Shown here piece after piece: positions 1 through 8,343 of a stretch of DNA of 64,000 nt (the stretch's first letter is position 1; each line of letters begins with the position of its first letter). The DNA lies in the NCBI RefSeq assembly GCF_002866825.1, contig NZ_PKUS01000025.1:1-64000 (forward strand). The letters run 5' to 3'. The stretch is from Pseudohalioglobus lutimaris (GTDB lineage Bacteria; Pseudomonadota; Gammaproteobacteria; Pseudomonadales; Halieaceae). The notes under the pieces are model-generated. The model saw only the letters and a program-made list of their open reading frames with translations. It had not been told where the DNA came from and did no database searches. Both the position numbers and the translations under genes were made by a program.

Positions 1-27
1 ACGCCGCAGGCGCCCGCAGGGTCACAA

Positions 28-41
28 CGGGCCCGGGCCCG
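28..41. repeat. Perfect 14-bp GC palindrome
   Basis: Bases 28-41 read CGGGCCCGGGCCCG, identical to their reverse complement. The site lies just 3' of the phosphopantetheinyl transferase gene. It could fold in the transcript, but no T-tract follows on either strand, so I do not call it a terminator. The rest of positions 1-82 shows nothing else I can support. Confidence 0.5.
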
Positions 42-82
42 GTGTGATCAATCTGGGTAGTCCCGGCCTGGGCTGTGTTGTG

Positions 83-745
83 TCAGGAAATGGCCTGCTG
101 GCTCGCTTGCCGGGGGGAGGATTGAAGTATCTCGATAAAATTCATGGACAGCGGATTGCCGTCGCTGTTGACGATAACGGGTGTTGATGCCGCTTTACTG
201 TCCTGGCAAAGCGCCAGCTGAAAACCGAGATAGGTTCCCCACCACAGGCGCACCGTTGTGTTTGTTGTTGTGTCGATTTGAAAGGTGCCGTCAGCCGTCA
301 GCGAGAGTCGGTTCAGGTCGCCGAATACGCTCCCCTGTTCGAACTTAACAAAAGCTTCCTTGCATACCCAGTGGCGGAGAAAAGCAGTCGCGTTATCCTT
401 GTCACTCAGCCTGGTCACTTCCCTTGCTTCGCCTGGCGTGAAACTGTATTCGGCCAACTCAGCCCAGTCACGCGTCTGCTTCCCGGGCTCGCAGTCAACT
501 CCGAGCGCGCCCGTACCCAGTGCCACAGCGACCAACCCCGGGCAATGGCTAATAGAAACTCCAATACCGTGGGATGAGTCAAGTAACTCGATTAGCTCCA
601 GCCCGGGGAGAGACAATTGGTGTTCGGGAAGCTGTATGTTTCTGCTTGTCAGCGCGCGACGCAGCAGTTTTCTTCCCGTAGCTGAGAGCTGGCGTCGCGG
701 AAGCTCGCAGGGTTGCAGCCAGAGCTCGGTTGGCCTCGATTCCAT
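83..745 (-). CDS. 4'-phosphopantetheinyl transferase (Sfp/AcpT type)
   Basis: A 220-residue protein with the two family signatures: a GVDCE magnesium-binding motif near residue 82 and a WVCKEAFVKF motif (WxxKEA) near residue 126. Enzymes of this family move the phosphopantetheine arm from coenzyme A to a serine of apo acyl carrier proteins. Its place, divergent from a pathway that encodes two ACPs, suggests it activates those ACPs. Length is normal for the Sfp family. The ATG at 745 is the only strong start and faces the APE operon across a roughly 105-base gap. Family call is secure; the dedicated partner is an inference from position. Confidence 0.9.
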   Translation of the reverse strand: MESRPTELWLQPCELPRRQLSATGRKLLRRALTSRNIQLPEHQLSLPGLELIELLDSSHGIGVSISHCPGLVAVALGTGALGVDCEPGKQTRDWAELAEYSFTPGEAREVTRLSDKDNATAFLRHWVCKEAFVKFEQGSVFGDLNRLSLTADGTFQIDTTTNTTVRLWWGTYLGFQLALCQDSKAASTPVIVNSDGNPLSMNFIEILQSSPRQASQQAIS

Positions 746-790
746 GACGCTATCTCCCTGCCCGGTTACAAATCTTTGTTCTGCTTCCTG

Positions 791-819
791 TCCACATCGC
801 GATCAAGCTTATATATACT
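791..819 (+). promoter_or_regulatory. Candidate sigma-70 promoter for the APE operon
   Basis: TCCACA at 791-796 (four of six matches to the -35 consensus) is followed after 17 bases by TATACT at 814-819, a good -10 element. It lies in the short AT-rich stretch between the divergent transferase gene and the first APE gene. The first APE start, GTG at 851, has AAGGAG at about 833-838. This is read by eye. Confidence 0.4.
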
Positions 820-850
820 GATAATGGCAGGCAAGGAGCGCTCTGGCTAA

Positions 851-1597
851 GTGAGCAATCAAGAAATATCAATTGGTGTCAGAGCTTATTGCAACTGGGA
901 ATCTGGAGATCCGGAATCTCTTTGCACCAGCTTTCAGCGGGGTGTCAAACGAGCCCAACGCCTTGCCAGGCCGGATTTGTCCGGCGTTCACCCTATGCAG
1001 CGGCGCAGGCTGAGCCCGCTGGCCCGGGTTGTCTTCTACACGCTATACCAGTGTGAACCACAGTCCGGTGTGCCCGTGGTCTTCAGTTCCACTATGGGGG
1101 AAATTCAGCGAACCCAGGGTATTCTCGAGGCTATTGCCGACGGTGATCCGGTTTCCCCCGCAGCATTCAGTCTGTCCGTGCACAATGCGGTTGTGGGGTT
1201 GTGGTCGCTGGTAAACGGTGTGACCTCCCCAATGATCTCCCTCGCACCGGTTGAGGGCAGTCCGGTGCCCGCTCTGCTGGAGGCCGCCGGTATGTTGGCT
1301 GAGGGCTGGGAAAGTATTCTGGTCGTTTTCTGTGAGGAGGCCTATCCCGAATTCTACAGGCCCTTTCTAAACAGCCCGGCCGGACCCACCTCTTTAGCCT
1401 TACAGCTGATTCCATCACATGCCCTTGCGCCAGGGGAGGGCTTCAGGCTGGCTCTGCAGCGCATCGGGCCGGGAGGCAGCGACGGTATGGCGGTGAACGG
1501 CAGCCAGGCGCTACAGCAGGTTTTACTCGATGGTGGCGGGCCACCGGTTCTGGTTGGGGAGCCGGGAACGGTCTGGCAACTGAGTATTGCGGGATGA
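851..1597 (+). CDS. apeC: APE ketosynthase-like chain-length partner (ApeC-like)
   Basis: A 248-residue, half-size beta-ketoacyl-synthase-like protein (Ketoacyl-synt_2 type). Around residues 105-125 it reads SLSVHNAVVGLWSLV, where a working ketosynthase would have its TACSS nucleophile; there is no cysteine here, so it cannot condense by itself. In characterised APE systems such a protein pairs with the ketosynthase ApeO, acting like a chain-length factor. The gene starts the operon with a GTG behind AAGGAG, and its end overlaps the next start (GATGAG, 4 bases). Symbol follows the E. coli/Xenorhabdus ape naming from memory. Confidence 0.75.
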   Translation: MSNQEISIGVRAYCNWESGDPESLCTSFQRGVKRAQRLARPDLSGVHPMQRRRLSPLARVVFYTLYQCEPQSGVPVVFSSTMGEIQRTQGILEAIADGDPVSPAAFSLSVHNAVVGLWSLVNGVTSPMISLAPVEGSPVPALLEAAGMLAEGWESILVVFCEEAYPEFYRPFLNSPAGPTSLALQLIPSHALAPGEGFRLALQRIGPGGSDGMAVNGSQALQQVLLDGGGPPVLVGEPGTVWQLSIAG

Positions 1598-2361
1598 GTG
1601 TGCGCCAGGACTGGTACCACTGGCGCCTGGTGGCCACTGCCCTGAGTTTTACATTCTTCGGGCTGGGCGGTCTCATACTTGGCTACGTCATATTTCCTCT
1701 CATTGCACTGTTCAGCGTTGATCCACAGGCAAGGACGCGACGTTGCCGGCTGCTGGTTCATTATTCATTCCGGCTTTTTATCGGTATTATGGCGTCGATG
1801 GGGGTGTTGACCTGGTCGGTTCATGGCAGGGCGGTTCTGGGTAAACCGGGTACTCTGGTGGTGGCGAACCACCCCAGCCTGATCGATATTGTTTTTCTGG
1901 TCTCGATGATTCCCAATGCTTGCTGCATCGTAAAATCTGAGCTCTACCGGAACTTTTTTACGCGAGGGCCGGTGTCCTGGGCGGGGTATATCGCCAATGA
2001 CTCCCCCGAACAACTGATTGAGGACTGTGCCAGAGAGATGGCCCAGGGGGCGACACTGGTGGTATTCCCCGAGGGTACACGGTCAGTGGATGGTCAGCCG
2101 CTAAGGTTCAAGCGGGGCGCGGCTTACGTCTGGCTGCGAACGCGGTCTGAGCTGGTGCTGGCAAGCATTGTCGTGAGCCCCCCGACCCTCGCCAAGAACG
2201 ACAAATGGTACCAGGTGCCAACTCGCCGGCCCTGTTTCAGTCTGGATGTCTGCCGGGCGGACGAGGCAGGGGTTGACCGCATTGGCGACGAAGGGCAGAT
2301 TGACGCCCGCAGTCTTAACCGATTGTGGCAAGCGTATTTTGAGCAAGAGATAACCATATGA
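1594..2361 (+). CDS. apeD: PlsC-family 1-acylglycerol-3-phosphate acyltransferase-like (ApeD)
   Basis: A 255-residue membrane-associated acyltransferase. It has the catalytic HxxxxD motif as NHPSLID near residue 90 and the acceptor-binding motif VFPEGTRS near residue 153. Two hydrophobic stretches occupy residues 10-65. In APE clusters this enzyme is thought to help attach the finished polyene to a lipid anchor; which bond it forms cannot be told from sequence. It overlaps both neighbours by 4 bases, which implies coupled translation. Confidence 0.85.
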   Translation: MSVRQDWYHWRLVATALSFTFFGLGGLILGYVIFPLIALFSVDPQARTRRCRLLVHYSFRLFIGIMASMGVLTWSVHGRAVLGKPGTLVVANHPSLIDIVFLVSMIPNACCIVKSELYRNFFTRGPVSWAGYIANDSPEQLIEDCAREMAQGATLVVFPEGTRSVDGQPLRFKRGAAYVWLRTRSELVLASIVVSPPTLAKNDKWYQVPTRRPCFSLDVCRADEAGVDRIGDEGQIDARSLNRLWQAYFEQEITI

Positions 2362-2639
2362 ACGAGTTACAAGTGAAAATCATTCAGCTAATTATTGATT
2401 CGCTGGACCTTGAGGACGTTTCACCTGAGGACATAGGGGTTGAAGAACCCCTGTTCAACGAGGGATTGGGCCTGGATTCTATTGACGCTTTGGAACTGGG
2501 CATGGCTATTCAGCAGCAGTTCGGCGTCCGTATTGATGCAGAGGATGAGGCCACTCGGGAGCATTTTCGCAGTGTGGCCAGTCTCGCGGCTTTCGTTTCC
2601 GCTAATCAGCGAAGTGAGCAGGCGGGAAGCGCAGCATGA
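2358..2639 (+). CDS. apeE: Acyl carrier protein 1 (ApeE)
   Basis: A 93-residue acidic acyl carrier protein. The phosphopantetheine attachment serine sits in GLGLDSIDALEL around residue 47. It carries intermediates between the ligase, ketosynthases, reductase and dehydratases. It overlaps apeD and the second ACP by 4 bases each. Two tandem ACPs are normal in this cluster type; by analogy one is thought to take the starter and the other the growing chain, but the sequence does not assign roles. Confidence 0.9.
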   Translation: MNELQVKIIQLIIDSLDLEDVSPEDIGVEEPLFNEGLGLDSIDALELGMAIQQQFGVRIDAEDEATREHFRSVASLAAFVSANQRSEQAGSAA

Positions 2640-2887
2640 ATAGCCGGGAGGAAATTCTGGAGGTCCTGCGCGAATTACTGGTGGATATGTTTGAAGTAGA
2701 GGCCGCTGAGATCAGGCCTGACGTACTATTGTACGAAGACCTTGATGTGGACAGTATTGACGCCGTAGATCTGGTCGTTGAGCTGCGTAAAATTACTGGC
2801 AAGCAGATCAATCCGGATGAATTCAAGGCTGTCCGCACCGTGGACGATGTGGTGAACGCCGTTTCGAGTATCGTCGGTATCGAATGA
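2636..2887 (+). CDS. apeF: Acyl carrier protein 2 (ApeF)
   Basis: An 83-residue acidic acyl carrier protein with the modification serine in DLDVDSIDAVDL around residue 41. It is clearly diverged from the preceding ACP but has the same length and fold. Start and stop both overlap neighbours by 4 bases. Confidence 0.9.
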   Translation: MNSREEILEVLRELLVDMFEVEAAEIRPDVLLYEDLDVDSIDAVDLVVELRKITGKQINPDEFKAVRTVDDVVNAVSSIVGIE

Positions 2888-3456
2888 GAGCTGTGCTTTT
2901 AGGCATCAGCTGGTGCCTGATACTGGCCTATCCGTTTGTAGTGTATTACGGTTTGCGAACTCTGCCTGTGAATGCCCTGGGGCTCGCGCTGGTTGTGGTT
3001 GCCGGGGCGCGGCTGCTGGTGTTGCGCCAGTCTGACCGCACCGCCCTGGTGCAGGATGTCCTCGCCCTGGTCCTTCTGTGCACGGGGCTCTATGCTGCTT
3101 TCTCTAGTGATCCCCGCTGGTTCCCGTTCTACCCGGTGATGGTCAATTGCATTCTGCTCGCGGTGTTCTCACTTTCTTTGTTCGTTGGTCCGCCCACGGT
3201 CGAGCGTCTAGCCCGAATCAGCGAACCGGATCTGCCCGATTATGCCATCGCCTACACGCGGCGCGTGACCATGGTCTGGTGCCTGTTTTTTCTGCTGAAC
3301 GGTTTGCTGGCACTGTATACGGCGGTGGCCGCCAGCCTTCAGGTGTGGGCTTGGTACAATGGCCTGGTGTCTTACCTGTTGATGGGGGTGCTGTTTGGAG
3401 GAGAGTGGCTTGTCCGACGGCGGGTGAGGAGATGGCACGATGCACACGCTGACTGA
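2884..3456 (+). CDS. apeG: Inner-membrane protein of APE clusters (ApeG, COG4648 type)
   Basis: A 190-residue protein with about five or six hydrophobic segments spread along its length and an arginine-rich C-terminus (VRRRVRRW). It has no catalytic motif I recognise. Position after the two ACPs and before the ligase matches ApeG of known clusters, whose role is not settled; a part in assembly or transport at the inner membrane is possible. It overlaps the next gene by 17 bases. Confidence 0.75.
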   Translation: MRAVLLGISWCLILAYPFVVYYGLRTLPVNALGLALVVVAGARLLVLRQSDRTALVQDVLALVLLCTGLYAAFSSDPRWFPFYPVMVNCILLAVFSLSLFVGPPTVERLARISEPDLPDYAIAYTRRVTMVWCLFFLLNGLLALYTAVAASLQVWAWYNGLVSYLLMGVLFGGEWLVRRRVRRWHDAHAD

Positions 3457-5134
3457 ATTATGTGAAAACAGCTTTCCCGAGGGGCACGTGGTGGCCCTCT
3501 CCGGGGAGGAGGAGATGACCTGGGGTCGCTTTTTGGCGGACGTGAGCGTTACCGCAGGGAGCCTTGGCTGTGTATCCGGTGACCCGTGGGCACTATATGA
3601 AAGAGACAGCTATCGCTTTGCGGTGGGTCTGTTCGCCTTGTTGGGCCGGGGCTGCAAGGTTTATCTCCCCGGCGAAAACCATCCCGGCGTGGTTGCAGCC
3701 CTGGCCAGTGAGGGAGCGAGCCTGCTGGGGGAGTTCGCGGGGCAGAGCTGCCAGCAGGTGTGCACCGCAGGCGGTGACCAAAAGCCCTATCCCGGTCCCC
3801 TGACCCTCACTGGCAAAATTGTCGTCTATACGTCTGGTTCTACTGGTGAGCCGAAGGCTATCGAAAAGCCTTTGCAGCAGTTGGAGGCGGAAATATCGGT
3901 TTTAGAGCAGGTATGTGGCCCCTCACTTGGAAAAGAGTGTGCGGTACTGGGCACGGTGAGTCACCAGCATTTGTATGGCCTGTTGTTTTCTATCCTTTGG
4001 CCCATGTGTGCAGGTCGTCGTTTCTGGCGCCGCCCCTTTGTCGATCCTTTGCTGCTGGCCAGGCAGACCCTTGAACTCGGCGCTGTGGCGTGGGTGATGA
4101 GCCCGGCCCACTTGCAGCGTTTGAGCCAGGACATGCCCTGGCAGCAATTACGCCCCCTGGTTCGCAGCGTCTTTTCATCGGGGGGGCCGTTGCGCGCGGC
4201 CGCGGCTGCTGAAGTAGCAGGGGGCCTCGGTCACTACCCCTGTGAAGTGCTTGGTAGCTCTGAGACTGGTGGAATAGCCATCCGCAGGCAGGAGACGGAG
4301 GGGGAGCCATGGCAAGCGCTGCCAACCGTCGAAATCGCCGTGTCTGCTGAGGGCGCACTGCGCGTGCGATCTCCTTTCCTCGCGAATCATGACTGGTACC
4401 AGAGTGCGGACCAGGCGCAGCTTCTGGAGGACGGTCGGTTTCAGCTTGGTCCCCGGTTGGATCGCATTGTCAAGATTGAAGGCAAGCGAGTTTCGCTGCC
4501 GGAAATTGAATTGGCCTTGGCTGGCCACCGGTGGATACAGGAAGCGCATGCGCTGGCCCTGCAGAATCAGAGGCAGTACGTCGGTACGGTAATCGCTCTC
4601 ACGGCTGATGGGAGCGACGCACTGCAGGCCCTGGGTCTGCGGGGTTTTAACCAAAGCCTGCGCGCGCATTTGTCGGGGCAACTGGTGACCGTGGCGATCC
4701 CCCGGCAGTGGCGCCTGGTGCCACGGCTGCCACGCAATGACCAGGGCAAGCTGGTGCGGGAAAAATTGAAAGCCCTGTTTGACCTTCCCCGACCACCGGA
4801 TGTTCTCGCGGAAAAAGCGATTCCCGGCGGTGTTGAGCTGCGGGTATACGTTGACCATGGCAATCGTTACTTTGAGGGGCATTTTCCCGAAACGCCAGTG
4901 CTCCCGGGTGTCGTGCAAATCATGTGGGCGGAGCGCCTGGCCCGGGATTACCTGGCCCTCTCCGGCGAGTTCGAAGGCATGCGTGCAGTCAAATTCAAGC
5001 AGATTGTGCAGCCTGGTTGCGTGCTCACGGTGAGCTTGACACACGACACAGTCCGCGGAGAACTCGGCTTTACCTTCAGTTCGCCGCAGGCGGTGCACAG
5101 TCAGGGTCGAATGGTGTACAGGAGCTGTAATTGA
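3440..5134 (+). CDS. Acyl-ACP ligase fused to hotdog dehydratase (ApeH-ApeI fusion)
   Basis: One 564-residue chain with two domains. Residues 1 to about 450 form an adenylating ligase with the P-loop YTSGSTGEPKAIEKP, the GSSETGG motif, the RLDRIVKIEGKR hinge and the catalytic lysine in RNDQGKLV; it would activate an aryl acid and load it on an ACP. Residues about 455-564 form a FabZ-like hotdog domain with the catalytic histidine in YFEGHFPETPVLPG (His ~481). The second acidic residue expected in FabZ is replaced by methionine (PGVVQIMWAE). In the E. coli-type cluster these two activities are separate proteins (ApeH, ApeI). The frame is open throughout, so this is a real fusion and not a sequencing join that I can detect. 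Confidence 0.88.
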   Translation: MHTLTELCENSFPEGHVVALSGEEEMTWGRFLADVSVTAGSLGCVSGDPWALYERDSYRFAVGLFALLGRGCKVYLPGENHPGVVAALASEGASLLGEFAGQSCQQVCTAGGDQKPYPGPLTLTGKIVVYTSGSTGEPKAIEKPLQQLEAEISVLEQVCGPSLGKECAVLGTVSHQHLYGLLFSILWPMCAGRRFWRRPFVDPLLLARQTLELGAVAWVMSPAHLQRLSQDMPWQQLRPLVRSVFSSGGPLRAAAAAEVAGGLGHYPCEVLGSSETGGIAIRRQETEGEPWQALPTVEIAVSAEGALRVRSPFLANHDWYQSADQAQLLEDGRFQLGPRLDRIVKIEGKRVSLPEIELALAGHRWIQEAHALALQNQRQYVGTVIALTADGSDALQALGLRGFNQSLRAHLSGQLVTVAIPRQWRLVPRLPRNDQGKLVREKLKALFDLPRPPDVLAEKAIPGGVELRVYVDHGNRYFEGHFPETPVLPGVVQIMWAERLARDYLALSGEFEGMRAVKFKQIVQPGCVLTVSLTHDTVRGELGFTFSSPQAVHSQGRMVYRSCN

Positions 5135-5877
5135 TCCGCCCCTGCCTGCTCATCCCCGTTTATAATCACCCGGCAACGATAGGGCCCCTGGTGGCGAGCC
5201 TGGACCCGTTGCGCTTGCCTGTTATTCTGGTCAACGATGGGTCGGATTCTGCTTGTACCCGTGTTCTCAGAGAGCTGCAGCAGCGTTTCAGGCAGGTGCA
5301 GCTGGTGGAGAGGGAGCGCAATGGTGGCAAGGGAGCTGCGGTAAAGTCGGGCTTGGCGGAAGCCTACAGGCTCGGATTCAGTCACGCGCTGCAGGTCGAT
5401 GCGGATGGCCAGCATGAAACAGGTGACCTGCCCACACTGCTGGAGCTTGCCGAACAACACCCCCGGGCGGTGATAAGCGGTGCCCCGAATTTTAGCAATG
5501 CCCCCAGGCTACGTTACTACGGACGTTACCTGACCCACATTTGGGTCTGGATCAACACGCTGTCGCTGGACATCGTAGACTCTATGTGCGGCTTCAGGGC
5601 TTATCCACTGGAACAGACCCTCGCCGTTCTCAACCACGCTAACACCGGGGACAGGATGGACTTTGACCCCGAGATCCTGGTCCGGCTGCACTGGGCGGGG
5701 GTGGAAGTCATTCAGTTCCAGACCGCAGTGCATTATCCCGAAGACGGTATCTCGCATTTCCATGGGCTGAGAGACAATGCCCTTATCAGCTGGGCGCATA
5801 CCCGCCTGTTTTTCGGCATGCTGTTGCGCCTGCCTTACCTGCTGCGACGTAAGTGGAAGTCTCGTGATGGGAACTGA
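5131..5877 (+). CDS. Family 2 glycosyltransferase of the APE cluster
   Basis: A 248-residue GT2 enzyme: LIPVYNHPATI at the N-terminus, VNDGSDS near residue 45, and the metal-binding DADGQH near residue 91. The C-terminal part is hydrophobic (LFFGMLLRLPYLL), suggesting membrane association. It would add a sugar to the pigment or its lipid anchor; donor and acceptor cannot be read from sequence. The start is a TTG overlapping the previous stop (TTGA). In some APE clusters a glycosyltransferase and the following acyltransferase are one polypeptide; here they are two. Confidence 0.85.
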   Translation: MIRPCLLIPVYNHPATIGPLVASLDPLRLPVILVNDGSDSACTRVLRELQQRFRQVQLVERERNGGKGAAVKSGLAEAYRLGFSHALQVDADGQHETGDLPTLLELAEQHPRAVISGAPNFSNAPRLRYYGRYLTHIWVWINTLSLDIVDSMCGFRAYPLEQTLAVLNHANTGDRMDFDPEILVRLHWAGVEVIQFQTAVHYPEDGISHFHGLRDNALISWAHTRLFFGMLLRLPYLLRRKWKSRDGN

Positions 5878-6793
5878 GCGCTGGTCGGATGTTCGGGAGG
5901 TGGGATTTCTTCGGGGAATGCGCCTGTTGTTCTGGGTCTATAGAGTGGGTGGCTACCATGCCTTCAGGGCTGTGCTGCAACCGGTCCTGCTCTACTACTT
6001 CTTCACTCACAAATTGAGCAGGACGGCGTCACTGGATTACCTGCGGCGTTTGCGGCAATACTTTGGCAGCGATGCCATGCCGCCGGCGACCTGGTGGACT
6101 GCCTACAGGCACTTCAATGCGTTTGCAGGCAGCACACTGGACCGCCTTGGTGCATGGTCAAACTCGTCCATTCTGGACCGGATCAACTTTCCCGAGAGAG
6201 ATCTTCTCCTCAAACAGTTGGACAGCGGCCAGGGCGCCGTATTGCTGGGCGCCCACCTGGGCAACATGGAGGTGCTCCGTGGGCTGTCGACACGCAACCG
6301 CAGGCTTACCCTGAATATTCTGGTACACACGCGCAATGCCGATATGTTCAATCGCCTGTTGCGGGATGTCGTCGGTGAGCGCGATGTGACCCTGATCGAG
6401 GTGACAGAGATGAGCCCGGCCACCGCCATACGCCTCAAGGGTTGTATCGACCGAGGGGAGTTTATCGCCATTCTGGCGGACCGAGTCCCCGTATCAAGTG
6501 AAAGTCGCACCCGGATGATCCCTTTTCTTGGTGCGCCCGCGCGATTCCCGGACGGCCCGTTCATCCTCGCCTCACTGCTCAAATGTCCGGTGTATACGCT
6601 TTTTTCTACCCGGCAAGGAAAGGGGTACGATATTCGCTGTCAGAAACTGGCGAATTCGGTAAAGTTGCCACGGCGAGGCCGGGAAGAGGCCATAACGGCC
6701 TATATGCAACGCTACGTTCAGGAACTCGAGATCAATGTGCAACGGGCTCCTTTGCAGTGGTTCAACTTTTATCCCTTTTGGGACCAAAAATGA
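5867..6793 (+). CDS. LpxL/HtrB-like lipid acyltransferase
   Basis: A 308-residue protein of the lauroyl/myristoyl acyltransferase family. The HxxxxE catalytic pair is in GAHLGNMEVLRG near residue 131, and ADRVP with the downstream FLGAPARFPDGP motif matches the family. I start it at the ATG at 5867, which overlaps the glycosyltransferase end; an open frame extends upstream to 5777 but runs through the glycosyltransferase gene and looks non-native. Likely role: esterifying a lipid anchor of the pigment. Confidence 0.85.
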   Translation: MGTERWSDVREVGFLRGMRLLFWVYRVGGYHAFRAVLQPVLLYYFFTHKLSRTASLDYLRRLRQYFGSDAMPPATWWTAYRHFNAFAGSTLDRLGAWSNSSILDRINFPERDLLLKQLDSGQGAVLLGAHLGNMEVLRGLSTRNRRLTLNILVHTRNADMFNRLLRDVVGERDVTLIEVTEMSPATAIRLKGCIDRGEFIAILADRVPVSSESRTRMIPFLGAPARFPDGPFILASLLKCPVYTLFSTRQGKGYDIRCQKLANSVKLPRRGREEAITAYMQRYVQELEINVQRAPLQWFNFYPFWDQK

Positions 6794-8343
6794 CTGATTT
6801 GGGTAGTATCAAGACAGTTCGCTTCGATGGCGCGCCACTCACCGCAACCGAGGTAGAGGCGCTCGCCAGGCGGGAGGCATTGGCAGTGCTTTCCGGCGAG
6901 ATTGAATTTCGTCAACGTATCGATGCGGGTGCGGCCTTCCTCGAACAGGTATGGCGAGAGGACGGTGTTATTTATGGCGTCACCACCGGCTACGGTGACT
7001 CCTGTTCGGTGAACGTTCCCCAGGAACTGGTGCATAGTCTGCCGCGCCATCTCTATACCTTTCATGGCTGCGGTATGGGTGCACCCTTCTCGCTTGAGGA
7101 GACTCGCGCAATTCTTGCTGCCCGCCTGGCCAGTCTCTGCCAGGGCTATTCCGGCGTGCGTTACGTCCTGTTGGAGCGGATCTGCCTGTTGTTGCAGCGA
7201 GATCTGCTGCCGGTCATTCCCAGCGAGGGATCGGTCGGGGCCAGCGGGGACCTGACGCCTCTATCCTACCTGGCAGCAGTGATTGAGGGGCATCGGGAGC
7301 TCTGGTACAAGGGTGAACGACGGGCAGCCGCGGAAGTGTTCGAGCTGGAAGGTCTTGAGCCGCTCGTCCTGCAGCCCAAAGAGGCCCTGGCATTGATGAA
7401 CGGTACCGCTGCCATGACCGGGCTTGCCTGTCTGGCGGTGTGCAGGGCGCGCTATCTCGCCCAGCTTGCGGCCCGCATCACCAGCCTCTGCTCGGTGGCG
7501 CTAGAGGGCAACCACTTCCATTTTGATCCTGTGCTTTTCTCCGTCAAGCCGCACCCCGGGCAGCAGGCCGTCGCCGGCTGGATTCATGATGACCTGAAAG
7601 AGGAAGAAGTACCGCGCAATAGTAGCCGCCTGCAGGATCGCTACTCCCTGCGCTGTGCACCCCACGTCATCGGGGTGTTACAGGATAGCCTGGGTTACGT
7701 GACTGACTTCGTGGAGAACGAACTCAACAGTGCTAACGACAACCCTATTATTGATGCTGAGGGCGCGCACATACTCCACGGTGGGCACTTTTACGGCGGT
7801 CATATTGCTCACGCCATGGATGGCCTGAAATCGGCGGTCGCTAACCTGGCTGACCTGGTGGACAGGCAGATCGCCCAGGCGGTGGACCCCAAGTTCAACC
7901 ATGGCCTGCCTGCGAATCTCTCCGGTGCCACCGGGGCGGCTGCTTCGGTAAATCATGGTTTCAAGGCGGTGCAAATTGCGGTTTCCGCCTGGACTGCGGA
8001 GGCCTTGAAGGGAACCATGCCCGCCAGTGTTTTTTCCCGTTCCACCGAGTGCCACAACCAGGACAAGGTGAGTATGGGCACTATCGCAGCCCGTGATTGT
8101 CAGCGGGTGCTGGAACTGGTCGAACAGGTGCTGGCCGCCGGGATGCTGGTTGGATGGCAGGGGGTACAATTGCGGCTGAGAGACAGTGAACTGGCCGAAC
8201 GGGACCTGCGACCGTCATTGCGCAAGTGCCTCGAGCAGACCGGCATGCGCTTTGAATTTCTTCAGGAGGACAGGCCTTTGGAGGCAGATTTGCACCGGGC
8301 AGTTGCCTGTATTCACGAGCGCTACTGGACCCTCTATGACTGA
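6790..8343 (+). CDS. Aromatic amino-acid ammonia-lyase (HAL/PAL/TAL family)
   Basis: A 517-residue enzyme with the MIO cofactor triad Ala-Ser-Gly in GSVGASGDLTPLSYLA near residue 150, and the family motif ENELNSANDNPII. It removes ammonia from an aromatic amino acid to give an acrylate. In this setting the likely product is cinnamate or 4-hydroxycinnamate, the aryl starter. The substrate-selectivity region reads TFHGCGMG: the residue before the histidine is Phe, where histidine ammonia-lyases have Ser. There is no hut gene nearby. The ATG at 6790 overlaps the acyltransferase stop; an open frame upstream to 6583 is an overlap artefact. Confidence 0.9.
   Translation: MTDLGSIKTVRFDGAPLTATEVEALARREALAVLSGEIEFRQRIDAGAAFLEQVWREDGVIYGVTTGYGDSCSVNVPQELVHSLPRHLYTFHGCGMGAPFSLEETRAILAARLASLCQGYSGVRYVLLERICLLLQRDLLPVIPSEGSVGASGDLTPLSYLAAVIEGHRELWYKGERRAAAEVFELEGLEPLVLQPKEALALMNGTAAMTGLACLAVCRARYLAQLAARITSLCSVALEGNHFHFDPVLFSVKPHPGQQAVAGWIHDDLKEEEVPRNSSRLQDRYSLRCAPHVIGVLQDSLGYVTDFVENELNSANDNPIIDAEGAHILHGGHFYGGHIAHAMDGLKSAVANLADLVDRQIAQAVDPKFNHGLPANLSGATGAAASVNHGFKAVQIAVSAWTAEALKGTMPASVFSRSTECHNQDKVSMGTIAARDCQRVLELVEQVLAAGMLVGWQGVQLRLRDSELAERDLRPSLRKCLEQTGMRFEFLQEDRPLEADLHRAVACIHERYWTLYD

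Noticed and set aside
4175-5098. 307-residue open frame on the minus strand
   Set aside because: It lies wholly antisense to the ligase-dehydratase gene, whose motifs are unmistakable, and its translation has no recognisable motif.
6790-8343. Histidine degradation gene (hutH)
   Set aside because: Family membership fits, but there is no hutU, hutI or hutG, the gene is embedded in the pigment operon, and the selectivity residue differs.
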